A DNA stretch of 64,000 nt from positions 558,001 through 622,000 of the forward strand of contig NZ_FTMG01000002.1 of assembly GCF_900155965.1 (NCBI RefSeq). Direction: 5' to 3'. The position numbers and the translations under genes are program-made. Every line of letters begins with the position of its first letter. Positions within the stretch are counted from its first letter, which is position 1. This document shows positions 1-9,170 of this stretch, piece by piece. This DNA is from Mucilaginibacter lappiensis (GTDB taxonomy: Bacteria; Bacteroidota; Bacteroidia; Sphingobacteriales; Sphingobacteriaceae). Under the pieces are notes generated by a model. It made no database searches and was not told where the DNA came from. It worked only from the letters and a program-made list of their open reading frames with translations.

Positions 1-1
1 T

Positions 2-514
2 AAACCACTGCTTGCCGACCTGATTGACAGTGTGGAAACATATGTAAAAAAGAACAAGCTAAAACCGGTTTATTACAACATTGAAACCAAAAGCACCCCG
101 GCCGGCGACGGTATTTATAACCCAAAGCCAGATGTGTTTGTAGAAACCGTAATGGCGGTGATCAACAAGAAAAAGATTGCCCAAAGAATAATCGTACAAT
201 CGTTTGATGTTAGGACTTTGCAAGTACTGCATAAAACCTATCCAAAGATCAAACTTTCATTGCTGGTTGGTAAAATCAATATTGATGAAGACCTGAAAAC
301 TTTAGGCTTTACACCTGATATTTACAGTCCCTACTACACTTTTGTTACCAAGGAAATAGTACAGAAAGCGCATGACAACAAAATGCTGATACTGCCATGG
401 ACGGTAGATCAGGAAAAAGACATGACTGCCCTGGGTGATATGGGTGTTGATGGTATCATCAGTAACTACCCGGATAAATTAGTACAGCTATTTGGCAGTT
501 ATCAATCAAAATAG
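2..514 (+). CDS. Glycerophosphodiester phosphodiesterase, C-terminal part (cut by window edge)
   Basis: The reading frame is open from base 2, so the start lies outside the window; the GTG at 32 is not a real start. About 170 residues remain. They show the second half of a GDPD TIM barrel: an IETK strand that supplies acidic metal-site residues of the family, then QSFD, and near the end LPWTVD followed by MGVDGIISNYPD, the usual closing segment of GDPD enzymes. Family members hydrolyse glycerophosphodiesters to glycerol 3-phosphate and an alcohol; in Bacteroidota many are periplasmic, but the signal peptide region is not visible here. It converges on the SusD gene across a strong bidirectional terminator. 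The family is clear; the substrate is not. Confidence 0.9.
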   Translation, partial: KPLLADLIDSVETYVKKNKLKPVYYNIETKSTPAGDGIYNPKPDVFVETVMAVINKKKIAQRIIVQSFDVRTLQVLHKTYPKIKLSLLVGKINIDEDLKTLGFTPDIYSPYYTFVTKEIVQKAHDNKMLILPWTVDQEKDMTALGDMGVDGIISNYPDKLVQLFGSYQSK

Positions 515-540
515 TTTAAACAGTTTTACGCGGATAATAC

Positions 541-587
541 TTTAATAAAAAAGGGATAAAGCAACGCTTTATCCCTTTTTTATTAAA
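541..587. terminator. Bidirectional intrinsic terminator
   Basis: A perfect inverted repeat with 22-base arms (541-562 and 566-587) and a 3-base AAC loop. It has a GGGATAAAGC core with A-rich and T-rich flanks, giving a U-tract on either strand. It lies between the convergent GDPD and SusD genes and can serve both. Confidence 0.9.
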
Positions 588-595
588 GGCAAATG

Positions 596-2464
596 TTACG
601 GGATTTTATCCAATGCCGGAACATTGCTTGCCGAACCGGCATACCCCTTGTTTTGATTGATATGCCCGTTAATATTTAACTGGATATCGCTATTGGGAAT
701 AGGCCATAACACGTGATACGGCGATATGGTGAACGTATTACCAGAGTTGGTTACCACGCCTTTGTTATAAAAATCATTCTTTTCGATAATGCGATCAAAA
801 AAGAAATTTGATTCAGAGAAATTAGTTACATTATAGCTTTTGCCGGTATAGGATGGTTTGCCGGTTAAAGCAAAAATGTAAGCAATGCGGGTAAGCTCGG
901 TTTTACGGGGCTCTTCCCAATAAAGCTCCCTGGCACGCTCGTCAAGAACGGTGCCTATGTTAATTTTGCTGGCATCAGTTAAAGGAGCGGCTTGCGCTCT
1001 TGCCCTTACTACATTTATATCGGCCATGGCACTATTCAGATCACCTTTCCATATGTAGGCTTCGGCTCTTAACAAATAGGTTTCGGCCAAACGGAACACG
1101 TACCAATCAGTATCCGTACCACGCGGCGGACTCCAGAATTTATCAGTAGCGATATTGGTAGAGCTGATAAATACCTTATAATGCGGCCAGCCAAACCAGC
1201 AGCGTATGGTATCTCTTGGGCCATTTAAAAACCGGGTAGCCACGTTGGCTGCGGTCCACTGCTCCAGGTGTTTTCCGTACCAATCGGGGTCCGATGTTTT
1301 TAAGGCTGGATTATTATAAACCAGGTCGGTCATATTCATCCAGTTTCCTGGGGCATGTCTTAAATCGGTGTTGTCTGTCCAGATATATTTGGTGCTGTAT
1401 GGCGTTCCTCGATAACGGCCTATCCCCCTGCCGTAATAAAGCGTAAGTGGAATGTCGGCGGTTACCGCATCAATAATACCTGCCTTGTTTTTGCCCGGGG
1501 TAAGTATGGTATTGGCCTGTGAGTAAAAAGGCGTAGTGTTACGCATTAATTGCGATCCGTTCGCGGTATTACCCTCCAGGTTATCCCGGTCAATTACCAG
1601 GTATAATGCCTCGGTATTTGATGCAATGGCTTTATTATCGGGGCGATGAAGGTCCCAGATCACATTTTTGGTGACATCGGCACCCGTACTTCCAAAGCGC
1701 GCGGTCATTAAACGATAAGGGCCACCGTTGATTACGGAGTTAGCAGCAGTAATAGCGTCATCAAATTTGCCTAGCGATAAATCTACCTTGGTTAACAAAT
1801 GGCTCACTGCGCCTTTAGTAACATCACCTTTATTGCCGCCATCGGTTACCCATTTTTGGGCAAATTCCAGGTCGGTTTTCATTTGTGTTAATATCACTTC
1901 GCGCTTTACGGTAACATAGGCAACATTGGGTGCGCTTTCTTCCTTAAAAGGACATGGGACATCACCAAACTCATGAACCAGCCGGTAATAGCAATAAGCT
2001 CTGTGAAAATATGCCCTGCCTAAAATATCGTTCCTTTGGGCATCAGAGGTATATTTAACATTATCAATGCGCGAAATGATGGTGTTGGCGTATCGTACTC
2101 CCTGGTACCATTGCTTCCAATACCAGCCAATTTTATTATAATCATCACTGTTTAAATTGGCAGTTGGGGTAATACGAACATTCAGATCCTGCGCGGGGGT
2201 TGTTTTATCGGTAGTGCCTTCAACCGCTACATCTGAAAATATAGATTCGGTAAGCATCGGCGCCGAATCACCAAAAAACTCAGCCCTTAAATTTTTATTC
2301 AGGTAATTAAGCGCTGCCTGCATTGCAGGTACTGAGGTTAGCGTAAGGTCTGGCGTAAAATCAGAAAGGTCCTTAGGTTTAAGAAAATCCTTTTTACAGC
2401 TTCCAGAAATTAGCACAGTGGCTAAAGTAATGGCCGCTATTATTTTTTTATTGATTGTTTTCAT
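596..2464 (-). CDS. RagB/SusD family nutrient-uptake outer-membrane lipoprotein
   Basis: This 622-residue protein starts with a lipoprotein signal (KKIIAAITLATVLISGSCKK), with lipobox Cys at about residue 23. The body has the SusD helical pattern: an N-terminal region (YLNKNLRAEFFG, then the WYWKQWYQGVRYAN segment), the AYFHRAYCYYRLVHEFGDVP motif, and a C-terminal FRLAETYLLRAEAYIWKGD repeat followed by ERARELYWEEPRKTEL. SusD proteins form the surface lid that binds glycan or peptide over the SusC channel. It is the second gene of a susC-susD pair with an 18-base gap. No glycoside hydrolase, sensor or sigma/anti-sigma gene adjoins the pair inside the window, so the substrate cannot be named. 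Confidence 0.95.
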   Translation of the reverse strand: MKTINKKIIAAITLATVLISGSCKKDFLKPKDLSDFTPDLTLTSVPAMQAALNYLNKNLRAEFFGDSAPMLTESIFSDVAVEGTTDKTTPAQDLNVRITPTANLNSDDYNKIGWYWKQWYQGVRYANTIISRIDNVKYTSDAQRNDILGRAYFHRAYCYYRLVHEFGDVPCPFKEESAPNVAYVTVKREVILTQMKTDLEFAQKWVTDGGNKGDVTKGAVSHLLTKVDLSLGKFDDAITAANSVINGGPYRLMTARFGSTGADVTKNVIWDLHRPDNKAIASNTEALYLVIDRDNLEGNTANGSQLMRNTTPFYSQANTILTPGKNKAGIIDAVTADIPLTLYYGRGIGRYRGTPYSTKYIWTDNTDLRHAPGNWMNMTDLVYNNPALKTSDPDWYGKHLEQWTAANVATRFLNGPRDTIRCWFGWPHYKVFISSTNIATDKFWSPPRGTDTDWYVFRLAETYLLRAEAYIWKGDLNSAMADINVVRARAQAAPLTDASKINIGTVLDERARELYWEEPRKTELTRIAYIFALTGKPSYTGKSYNVTNFSESNFFFDRIIEKNDFYNKGVVTNSGNTFTISPYHVLWPIPNSDIQLNINGHINQNKGYAGSASNVPALDKIP

Positions 2465-2482
2465 GTTGATCAGTTCAAATTT

Positions 2483-5400
2483 TTAAAATACTACGTTCAC
2501 ACCTACTGAGATATATCTTGGAGTTGGGCCATCATTTTGGGGATCCCAAAAATCCCAGTGAGGAGCATATACCGCAGCGTTGCTAACATTGGCATACAAT
2601 TTTGCACTTTGTATTTTTAAAGGAGTAAGCCACGTTTTTGGGAAATTGTATCCCAATGAAACCGTATTTAGCCTAATGAAAGAAGCCTTACGCCATACGT
2701 TAACCGTTGTGCCGCTGGAGCCTGAATTTAAACGCGCATAATCATTTATAGGGTTATTCGGTGTCCAGTAAGGCTGTACGTATGATGATGTCCTGGAGAT
2801 ACTAACACCGCCCTGGTTATTGATAGCCTGGTTATATTGTCTCAATTGTCCCCAGTCGGATACCAGCAGAAACCCGAAATCAAAGTTTTTATAGATGTTG
2901 AAGTCGTTACGCAATGACCAGGTAAACCTTGGCGACTCATAACCAATAAACTGTTTATCATCATCGGTATACTTATATTGATTAGGGCCGCTGTTTACCA
3001 GTTTTTGCAGTTTAAAATCGCCTGGAACAGCGCCGTATTTGGCAGCCTGATCTTTTTCATTGGTTTGCCAAACACCCAATATCTTATAATCCCACACCAC
3101 GTCGATGTCTTTACCGATAAACCATCCGTTGGCCTTATCATCGTTTTCAACACGGCTTACAGTTCCGTCGGCATTGGTCACATCGGCAGCACCATATAAA
3201 TGCACAATTTTATTACGATTCAGGAAAAAGTTAAATGAACTGCTCCAATTAAAATTACTGCTAACTATGTTTTTACTGGTCAGGTTAAATTCAAAACCTT
3301 TATTATTTACCTGACCTATGTTAGAGATAACACTGGCAAAGCCAGAAACCTGTGGTAAGGTTCTTTGTACAAGTAAATTGGTGGTTTTTTTGCTGTAAAC
3401 GTCAATTGACCCATTTAAGCGACTGTTGAATAGTGCAAAATCAATACCGGCATTTAAAGATGTGGTACGTTCCCATCTCAAATCAGCGTTGGCCATTCTG
3501 CTGATATAAAGCGCAGAATTTGCTGTGGCCGTACCACCGGGAGTAACCGTAGGGTATTTATCTGTTGTGATTACTGCAAGGGCCCTGTTGGGGTCAACAG
3601 TGCCATTACCATCCCTGATATCGCGGTTACCGTTAACACCGTATGATAAACGAAGCTTACCATAGCTTAACCATTGGGTTTTTTTCATAAAATCCTCATC
3701 GGTAAATATCCAGCCACCGGCTACTGATGGGAAATTGTCGCTAGGGTGCTTTTGCCCAAACAGGGAGTATCCGTCACGGCGGATAGATGCGGTAAGTAAA
3801 TATCGCTGCATCAAGGTATAGCTGATACGTCCAAGATAGGCATTGGCGGTAGAGTAACGGTCGTCGCTGCTTACAGTAGGTTTATTGCCCGCTCCGATGT
3901 TATGAAAGCTCAGATCATCATTAGGACTAAAACCTTCATTGTATTCATAAGTATACCATGACTGATACTTCTCGGTATTGGCCAAAAAGGTAACATCAAT
4001 GTTGTGGATATTGTTAAATGTTCGGTTCCATTTCAGCAAGTTATCTATCTGATAATTGTACCGGTTTTCCATAGAGCGCTGCGCTTGACCGCCTGGTACG
4101 GTTACATTAGGGTTGTGCGATGAGTTATGATAAAAAGTGCGGTAGGAGTCATAACTGGGCGAAAAATTGGTTTGGAAAGTAATACCCAGAGGTAAGGTTA
4201 CCCGTCCATAAATATTGGCAAACAAAGTATTTTGAACATTCATACTTTCATCATACTGTGTATTTAAAAAGGGGTTTCGTGCATTTAACCCGGCATCGTC
4301 GGTGGGTATTCTTCTTAAAGAACCATCGGGATTATAAAAATCGCCATAAGGAGAGTTGTTGGTGATTTGAGTCCAGTCGGCTTCTAAAGTGTGGGCGCGG
4401 TCAACACTCCCATCAGCGTTTCTTGCTGGCAAGTTGCTCTCGTCTCTAACAGCATATTGAGCATTAATACCAACCGTTAAAAAACTGGTGGCTCTACCCT
4501 CCAGGTTTAAGCGGGCGCGTATGTTGCTGTAATCGCCACCCGCAATCAGGTTTTGATTTTTAGTATAGTTTAACGACATGTAATAGTTAACATCCTCGCG
4601 TTTGCCCGCCATGCTGATGGTGTGATCCTGCCTGAAACCATTACGGAAAACCTTATCGAACCAGTCAACTGTTTTACCTGCCATGTAATTGGCTCTTTCA
4701 TTAGCTACCAAACCCAGCCTGCTTAACCATTGGTCAACTGGATCACCTGTGGCTTTTGTTAATGCCATCCATTGATCAACGGTTACACCAGCTGGTAGCT
4801 TTCTGGGGTCGGTATATTCATAATCCGGGTTGTTAACATTGATACTTCGCATTACATCTGCGCGCCAGTCTAAAAAGCCTTGCGGACCGTATACCTTTTG
4901 CTCTTTTTCCAACTGGGCAATGCCAAAGTTTGAATTAAGCGTAATGATAGGCGGACCTGTTTTCCCTTTTTTGGTAGTCACAGCGACCACGCCCGCCGCC
5001 GACCGTGAACCATAAACGGCAAGGGCGCTGGCATCCTTCAGTACGTCTATTGATTCTATATCGTTTGGATTTATGTCGGCAAGCTGGCCTGGGTAAATAA
5101 CCCCATCCAGTACAATTAATGGTGATGTGTTACCGGTTAGGGTCGATTTTCCACGGAGGAGCAGATCACCACCCCCCTTAGCTGAAGTATTCATGCTCAC
5201 GGTAAGCCCGGGAATGTTACCTTTAAGTACGTCGCCAATACTTGCGGGATTTTCATTTTCAAGCTGCGTAGCTTTTACACTGGATACCGCCCCGGTAACA
5301 TCCTTTTTTTGACGGGTGCCGTAGCCAATTACTACTACCTCGTTCAACTGTTTATTGTCTTCAGACAAGGTAACGTTGATTTGATTTCGGTTATTTACAG

Positions 5401-5644
5401 GTTGTTCCTGGCTGGTATATCCAACAATGCTAAACACCAGCGTTGCATTTGATGGTACACTGATAAGGTAGTGGCCTTTTAAATCAGTGGCAACACCTTT
5501 TCCGGTTCCTTTTATTTTAACAGTTACGCCAGGTATCGGGCCTTTGTCGTCCTTAACTGTGCCTGTTACAGATTGGTCCTGGGCCAGAGTAAGCGTGCAA
5601 CTGGCGAGGAAAAAGAAAATAAGGAGAGTAATTTGTTTTCTCAT
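2483..5644 (-). CDS. SusC/RagA family TonB-linked outer-membrane transporter
   Basis: The protein has 1053 residues, a usual SusC length. In order it has a Sec signal peptide (to about residue 21), a carboxypeptidase-regulatory-like domain (25-93), the SusC TonB-box/plug entry LNEVVVIGYGTRQKKDVTGA (from about 90), a plug domain to about 225 (IDVLKDASALAVYGSRSAAG), and a long beta-barrel ending in an aromatic residue (GVNVVF). SusC proteins import substrates captured by SusD using TonB energy. It has no N-terminal signalling extension, so regulation by a dedicated anti-sigma factor is not indicated. Its upstream region is a gene-poor gap of almost 1 kb in which I find no convincing -33/-7 pair. 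Confidence 0.96.
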   Translation of the reverse strand: MRKQITLLIFFFLASCTLTLAQDQSVTGTVKDDKGPIPGVTVKIKGTGKGVATDLKGHYLISVPSNATLVFSIVGYTSQEQPVNNRNQINVTLSEDNKQLNEVVVIGYGTRQKKDVTGAVSSVKATQLENENPASIGDVLKGNIPGLTVSMNTSAKGGGDLLLRGKSTLTGNTSPLIVLDGVIYPGQLADINPNDIESIDVLKDASALAVYGSRSAAGVVAVTTKKGKTGPPIITLNSNFGIAQLEKEQKVYGPQGFLDWRADVMRSINVNNPDYEYTDPRKLPAGVTVDQWMALTKATGDPVDQWLSRLGLVANERANYMAGKTVDWFDKVFRNGFRQDHTISMAGKREDVNYYMSLNYTKNQNLIAGGDYSNIRARLNLEGRATSFLTVGINAQYAVRDESNLPARNADGSVDRAHTLEADWTQITNNSPYGDFYNPDGSLRRIPTDDAGLNARNPFLNTQYDESMNVQNTLFANIYGRVTLPLGITFQTNFSPSYDSYRTFYHNSSHNPNVTVPGGQAQRSMENRYNYQIDNLLKWNRTFNNIHNIDVTFLANTEKYQSWYTYEYNEGFSPNDDLSFHNIGAGNKPTVSSDDRYSTANAYLGRISYTLMQRYLLTASIRRDGYSLFGQKHPSDNFPSVAGGWIFTDEDFMKKTQWLSYGKLRLSYGVNGNRDIRDGNGTVDPNRALAVITTDKYPTVTPGGTATANSALYISRMANADLRWERTTSLNAGIDFALFNSRLNGSIDVYSKKTTNLLVQRTLPQVSGFASVISNIGQVNNKGFEFNLTSKNIVSSNFNWSSSFNFFLNRNKIVHLYGAADVTNADGTVSRVENDDKANGWFIGKDIDVVWDYKILGVWQTNEKDQAAKYGAVPGDFKLQKLVNSGPNQYKYTDDDKQFIGYESPRFTWSLRNDFNIYKNFDFGFLLVSDWGQLRQYNQAINNQGGVSISRTSSYVQPYWTPNNPINDYARLNSGSSGTTVNVWRKASFIRLNTVSLGYNFPKTWLTPLKIQSAKLYANVSNAAVYAPHWDFWDPQNDGPTPRYISVGVNVVF

Positions 5645-6635
5645 AATTTTAATGGTATTAAATGGTTTAAGTGGTTTGCTTTTGGTTGAAATAGAACAGG
5701 CATACCTTGCCCATACAAAGAGGCATACAGGTACATCATTAATGAACCTGTGTAACCTTTACCCTAAAGTTTAATGGAAGCAATGCAGAAAACTTAAACC
5801 TGTGGAATACCAGGTTAAGCCTGCTTTAATATGATCGTATACCGCAGATACTATCATGCACAAATGCACGTTGTTACATAACAAATGCGAAGATTTTTTC
5901 TTCATATTTGTATTGCTTATTAAAATTTCGGTTGAATTAGGCAAAAAAATTCCCGGCAACATTTAATGTTGTTGTTTGACTAAAAGGGAAATGAATTGAT
6001 TTCGGTAGTGCTGAACCCACTGCCGATTTCTTTTTTTGTTGGAGGCCTGATTTATTTTTTCATTGATCTAAGGTTTTAGGTTATCGGATGCCGCTATTAT
6101 TCCACCTGTAAGGTAATGCCCAAACAGTATTCACGTTCTCGCAGGACAATGAAATTTGCAGGTATATAAAGCAGTTTTATGGTTAATAATTGAGCTGTTT
6201 TATAATTAAACTAAAGCGCTTCTTATTATTTATAATTGGCAAAATACTATACTGTATTTACCAAAAATATCCCGGGAGATCAGGTTTTCATAAGTTTTAG
6301 CTGTTTTTATTTACGACAACGTTTTCGTTAAAAATCTTTGGTTGTAGGCTATTGATAAGTGTGAAATACACAGATAAATAAATAGTTAGCTCTTTTTTGA
6401 TGAATAAAACAGGTCTTCCGGAACCTTTATGTTAAAAGGTTTTATCATTGTGGGTGATTTAGAGTATATTTTGTTAATGATATATGAGTAAATACGATCA
6501 TTAACCTATTTTAATATACTGACCCTAAAAGTTGCTGATGAATAAGCCAATAGCAAATACTTACGGTAAGATGTTGTACGTAGATGATAGTAATGAATTT
6601 TATCCGATACGGTTCAAATCATTTAGTCCTACTGT
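5645..6635. other. Gene-poor 1 kb region upstream of susC
   Basis: Reading frames here are short and lack family features; a 63-codon minus-strand frame at 5771-5962 has no credible start context. Visible structure is limited to a small palindrome CAACATttaATGTTG at 5957-5971, a plus-strand hairpin with a T-tract at 6002-6037, and an AACG-4-CGTT inverted repeat near 6319-6330. It presumably holds the susC promoter. The sequence is clearly AT-rich relative to neighbouring genes. Confidence 0.5.
6002..6037 (+). terminator. Orphan intrinsic terminator (+ strand)
   Basis: A stem of nine pairs (TCGGTAGTG with CACTGCCGA, one G-U) with a 7-base loop is followed by TTTC and seven T. No plus-strand gene lies upstream for more than 5 kb, so it either ends an unannotated small transcript or is fortuitous. 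Confidence 0.5.
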
Positions 6636-7163
6636 TTAGGCAGCGATAACAGTTTTTTTGCTTGCAAGCTTAAGTAAAATAAAGGTTAATAAGCCCGCTG
6701 TTAAACCGGCAACTATGGCAAGCGAAATACTACCATATAGATATTGTTCCAAATGAATACTGATCGATTTTAAGGAGATATCCCCATTAAAAGGGATCTC
6801 GGTATTTTTTTCGCCCATCCAAAAACCACCGGCTTTATAGCTTAAAAATATGACAGCGGGTATTAAAGGAGCAAAGCTGATGTGCGCGGCTAAAAGAACC
6901 AGGGCCTTATTCAATTTTAATAATATAGCCAATGAAAATGCTACAATCAGCTGAAAGCCCCATATAGGTACTATGCCCATAAATACACCAAAACCAATTG
7001 ATAGTGCTTTAAGTTGTGCGGAATGATCGGGATTAAACAAATGGGTTTTTATAAATTGCTTTCCTCTTTCCTTGCTGAAAAGAGATCTGAAAAAATATCC
7101 GGGATTAACACATGCCGCTTTAAGCTTCTGAATTCCTGCTTTTATTTTTTCTGAATTATCCAT
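6636..7163 (-). CDS. DUF2062 domain-containing membrane protein
   Basis: This 175-residue protein has a basic N-terminal cytoplasmic stretch (about 1-48), then the DUF2062 core: AIGFGVFMGIVPIWGFQ-type hydrophobic segment here reading SIGFGVFMGIVPIWGFQ, a second hydrophobic segment with the conserved polar break LLAAHISFAPLIPAVIF, and a last membrane span near the C-terminus (LAIVAGLTAGLLTFILLKLA). DUF2062 proteins are small inner-membrane proteins of unknown biochemical role, often near glycosyltransferase or lipid genes. It stands alone here, with non-coding sequence of several hundred bases on both sides. The start at 7163 is the only plausible ATG ahead of the domain. Confidence 0.85.
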   Translation of the reverse strand: MDNSEKIKAGIQKLKAACVNPGYFFRSLFSKERGKQFIKTHLFNPDHSAQLKALSIGFGVFMGIVPIWGFQLIVAFSLAILLKLNKALVLLAAHISFAPLIPAVIFLSYKAGGFWMGEKNTEIPFNGDISLKSISIHLEQYLYGSISLAIVAGLTAGLLTFILLKLASKKTVIAA

Positions 7164-7605
7164 CGTGTTTGATCCATATACGGCAACCGCCCGGTCAAAG
7201 TTTTTGAAATGCTTATTATAAAGCTTATTACAAATTTACCTTGGGTAACGTTAACAGATCTTTAAGTTTTTAATAAGTAACCACTTGTGTTATAACGGCG
7301 GCAAAGGTAAATATCTTTACAATACCTTAACTACCGTATTTTTAGCTGTGGTTTTAAAGACGAGCTTTTGTTGATGAAGCCTATAGCTATAATGCACTAT
7401 ATAAGCTTAATGCGTGTTAAATTTTTATTAAAAAATTAGTCTACTAATTCTATAGTGCATATATTTGTAACAATTGTTATTATCGATCTAACCAATTAGT
7501 TCTTTATGGTAAATAATGAGGTCAGTCAACAAAAAAGAGGCAGCCTTTGGCTTTCTCTTTTTTTATTTCAGCCCTGTGTATTTACTGTATAGAATAAGGT
7601 GGATT
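7164..7605. other. Intergenic region with possible small transcript
   Basis: It holds a 10-bp inverted repeat (ATGCACTATA at 7392-7401 and TATAGTGCAT at 7451-7460), a perfect Bacteroidota -7 box TATATTTG at 7460-7467 on the plus strand, an AACAATTGTT palindrome just after it, and a terminator at 7531-7564. Together these outline a candidate transcript of about 90 bases. No protein gene is supported. Confidence 0.4.
7531..7564. terminator. Intrinsic terminator, bidirectional
   Basis: AAAAAAGAG pairs with CTCTTTTTT and AGCC with GGCT around a 3-base loop, with a two-base internal mismatch. It has a T-tract on both strands. It lies downstream of recO (minus strand) and could also end a plus-strand transcript starting near 7474. 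Confidence 0.7.
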
Positions 7606-8331
7606 TTAGGACAATACTTCCTCCAGCACATCAGCAGAACGTATATTGCCGAAACCTTCAATATGCAAGGCGTAATACTCCAATAGTTTTTGAATCAGGT
7701 ACCTACGCTCATCATTACTCCATTTTAATTGTTGCATATTTTCAAAACTACACTGCAAAAGCTGGTGAAAGTTTTGCGTATGGGGTGGCGACAAGTAAAA
7801 CAAGCTGTCAGGTTTATAGTTACTGAATGTGCCGTTCTTCATATCAAAATAATCGGCCTGGCCAGCTTGGTACCTATCCGGATAAAAACCCAGGTAACGG
7901 GTAAGCTGAACCAAAAACAGCAGATGAAAGTTGGCCACGCTTCCGGTTTGATGATCGAGCCATTCTATGGCGCTGAATACAAAATCAAACAAATTTTCAT
8001 CGGCCGATTGTTGCCTTATGGCTTTGTACAGCACTTCATTCAAAAAGATAGCGATACAGCTTTTGATCACATCATAAGGGATACTTTGCAGTACCGGCGA
8101 ATTTTTAAGTTCGGAAATTCGCTGTACGCTGCCCGTATTTTTATGATAAACAACCATGTCAAGCAGATGCAAAGGCTGTAGCATATTACGCCCGATTTTG
8201 GCCCTGGGCTTTTTTGTACCATTGATGATGTATGATTGCAGACCAAACTTTTCTGTAAATAGCTGCACAATAACACTGCTTTCGCCATAGTCGGTTGCTT
8301 TAAATACAATACCACGCGTTTTATGCAGCAT
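7606..8331 (-). CDS. recO: DNA repair protein RecO
   Basis: The 241-residue protein begins MLHKTRGIVFKATDYGESS, the classic RecO OB-fold start (GIVL..DYGE.S), followed by the OB strand region VQLFTEKFGLQSYIINGTKK and a basic PRAKIG loop. The helical C-terminal half contains FHLLFLVQLTRYLGFYPD, well matched to RecO. It lacks an obvious four-Cys zinc site, as is common outside proteobacteria and firmicutes. RecO loads RecA on SSB-coated single-stranded DNA with RecR in gap repair. The start codon lies one base after the dgkA stop codon, so the two are almost certainly co-transcribed and translationally coupled. Confidence 0.95.
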   Translation of the reverse strand: MLHKTRGIVFKATDYGESSVIVQLFTEKFGLQSYIINGTKKPRAKIGRNMLQPLHLLDMVVYHKNTGSVQRISELKNSPVLQSIPYDVIKSCIAIFLNEVLYKAIRQQSADENLFDFVFSAIEWLDHQTGSVANFHLLFLVQLTRYLGFYPDRYQAGQADYFDMKNGTFSNYKPDSLFYLSPPHTQNFHQLLQCSFENMQQLKWSNDERRYLIQKLLEYYALHIEGFGNIRSADVLEEVLS

Positions 8332-8332
8332 G

Positions 8333-8689
8333 TTATACCAGTAAAATAAGTTTCGGTATAAAAACGATACAGCCCGTAATCAGTGCAAATACAGCCGCAA
8401 CTACCACCGCGCCGGCACTAACATCCTTAACATGACCGGCTTTAATGTTATAGGTAGGCGAAACCAGGTCGGTGAGGGTTTCAATGGCGGTGTTAATGAG
8501 CTCGGTTACCAGCACCAGGGCTATGCTGAGCGCTACCCATTGCCATTCGGCGGTGGATAGGTGCAGCGCGATGCCCAGGCTAATGGCAATAACCGTTGCC
8601 CCCAGGTGTATCCGGAAGTTGGGCTGGGTACTGGCGGCATATTGCAGGCCCTTAAAGGCGAAACCGAAACTGCGTATCAGTCTTCTCAT
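8333..8689 (-). CDS. dgkA: Diacylglycerol kinase family protein (undecaprenol kinase type)
   Basis: This small membrane kinase has about 119 residues from the ATG at 8689 (MRRLIRSFGFAFKGLQYAAS). It shows the DgkA family signature: NFRIHLGA, three hydrophobic spans, the ELINTAIETLTDLVSP catalytic segment with its Glu and Asn, and KDVSAGAVVVAA. Gram-positive-type members phosphorylate undecaprenol or diacylglycerol to recycle lipid carriers. The frame is open upstream to an ATG at 8731, adding 14 residues, but the internal start matches the family N-terminus. A TAttTTTG box lies just before this ATG; if used, the message would be almost leaderless. It is coupled to recO downstream. Confidence 0.88.
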   Translation of the reverse strand: MRRLIRSFGFAFKGLQYAASTQPNFRIHLGATVIAISLGIALHLSTAEWQWVALSIALVLVTELINTAIETLTDLVSPTYNIKAGHVKDVSAGAVVVAAVFALITGCIVFIPKLILLV

Positions 8690-8948
8690 GTACAAAAATA
8701 CATTGTTATTGGCATTTATGAATTTTGGCAATCCAAAAACTTTTTAAACCTTAAATTTTAACACTTTTTTAGTCAAAAACGGTGTAAAAAAGCTTGGTTA
8801 TTGCCCACTTTAACTAAAGTTTAACGCCATTTTAACACTTTTTAACAAATTTTTGATGGGTTTTGAAAGGTTTAAGAAGTATTAAAATATTGATTGTCAA
8901 ATAACTAAATGTAAAATGGTCTGTTTTTGAGCCTCTTTTCTCCTTAAC

Positions 8949-8991
8949 ACAACGGCCCGGTTTTCCTTTTTACAGAAAACCGGGCCGTTGT
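8949..8991. repeat. Perfect 17-bp inverted repeat without a T-tract
   Basis: Arms 8949-8965 and 8975-8991 (core CGGCCCGGTTTTC) are exact complements around a 9-base loop. GC-rich stem but no poly-T on either side, so it is not a standard intrinsic terminator. It lies in the 488-base gap between dgkA and the TetR gene, which otherwise holds only a family B repeat copy at 9011-9047. Confidence 0.8.
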
Positions 8992-9010
8992 ATACTTACA
9001 AATATACCAA

Positions 9011-9047
9011 TAATTATTGAATGACTGAGTTAGTGAATTTGTGATTT
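9011..9047 (+). repeat. Family B repeat (TTAGTGAATTAGTGATTT word)
   Basis: 37 bases that match 59044-59080 at 33 positions and share the word with 53335-53369 in reverse orientation. It lies within the non-coding gap before the TetR gene. Confidence 0.7.
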
Positions 9048-9134
9048 AAGGAATCTTTCTATGCTTATAGTAGCGGGTCGACGGTAGCAGTCACAGATTA
9101 TAGCCAGGTATACGGCAGAGACCTGCTTTTAGTA

Positions 9135-9170
9135 AAATGTCTCAAATGTGTGACATTTGTCTTATATTTG
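9135..9170 (+). promoter_or_regulatory. TetR promoter with overlapping operator
   Basis: A perfect -7 box TATATTTG (9163-9170) lies just before the ATG at 9178. Overlapping and preceding it is the palindrome CAAATGTgtgACATTTG (9143-9159). A further AAATGT half-site at 9135-9140 gives three evenly spaced half-sites (two direct, one inverted). The position between -33 and -7 is what an autorepressing TetR operator would have. The operator assignment is inference. Confidence 0.75.

Noticed and set aside
596..5644. A polysaccharide utilisation locus around the SusCD pair
   Set aside because: No glycoside hydrolase, lyase or hybrid sensor adjoins it in the window; the left neighbour is a phosphodiesterase on the opposite strand.
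5771..5962. 63-codon minus-strand frame upstream of susC
   Set aside because: No start context, no protein-like composition and no family pattern; it lies in an AT-rich regulatory gap.
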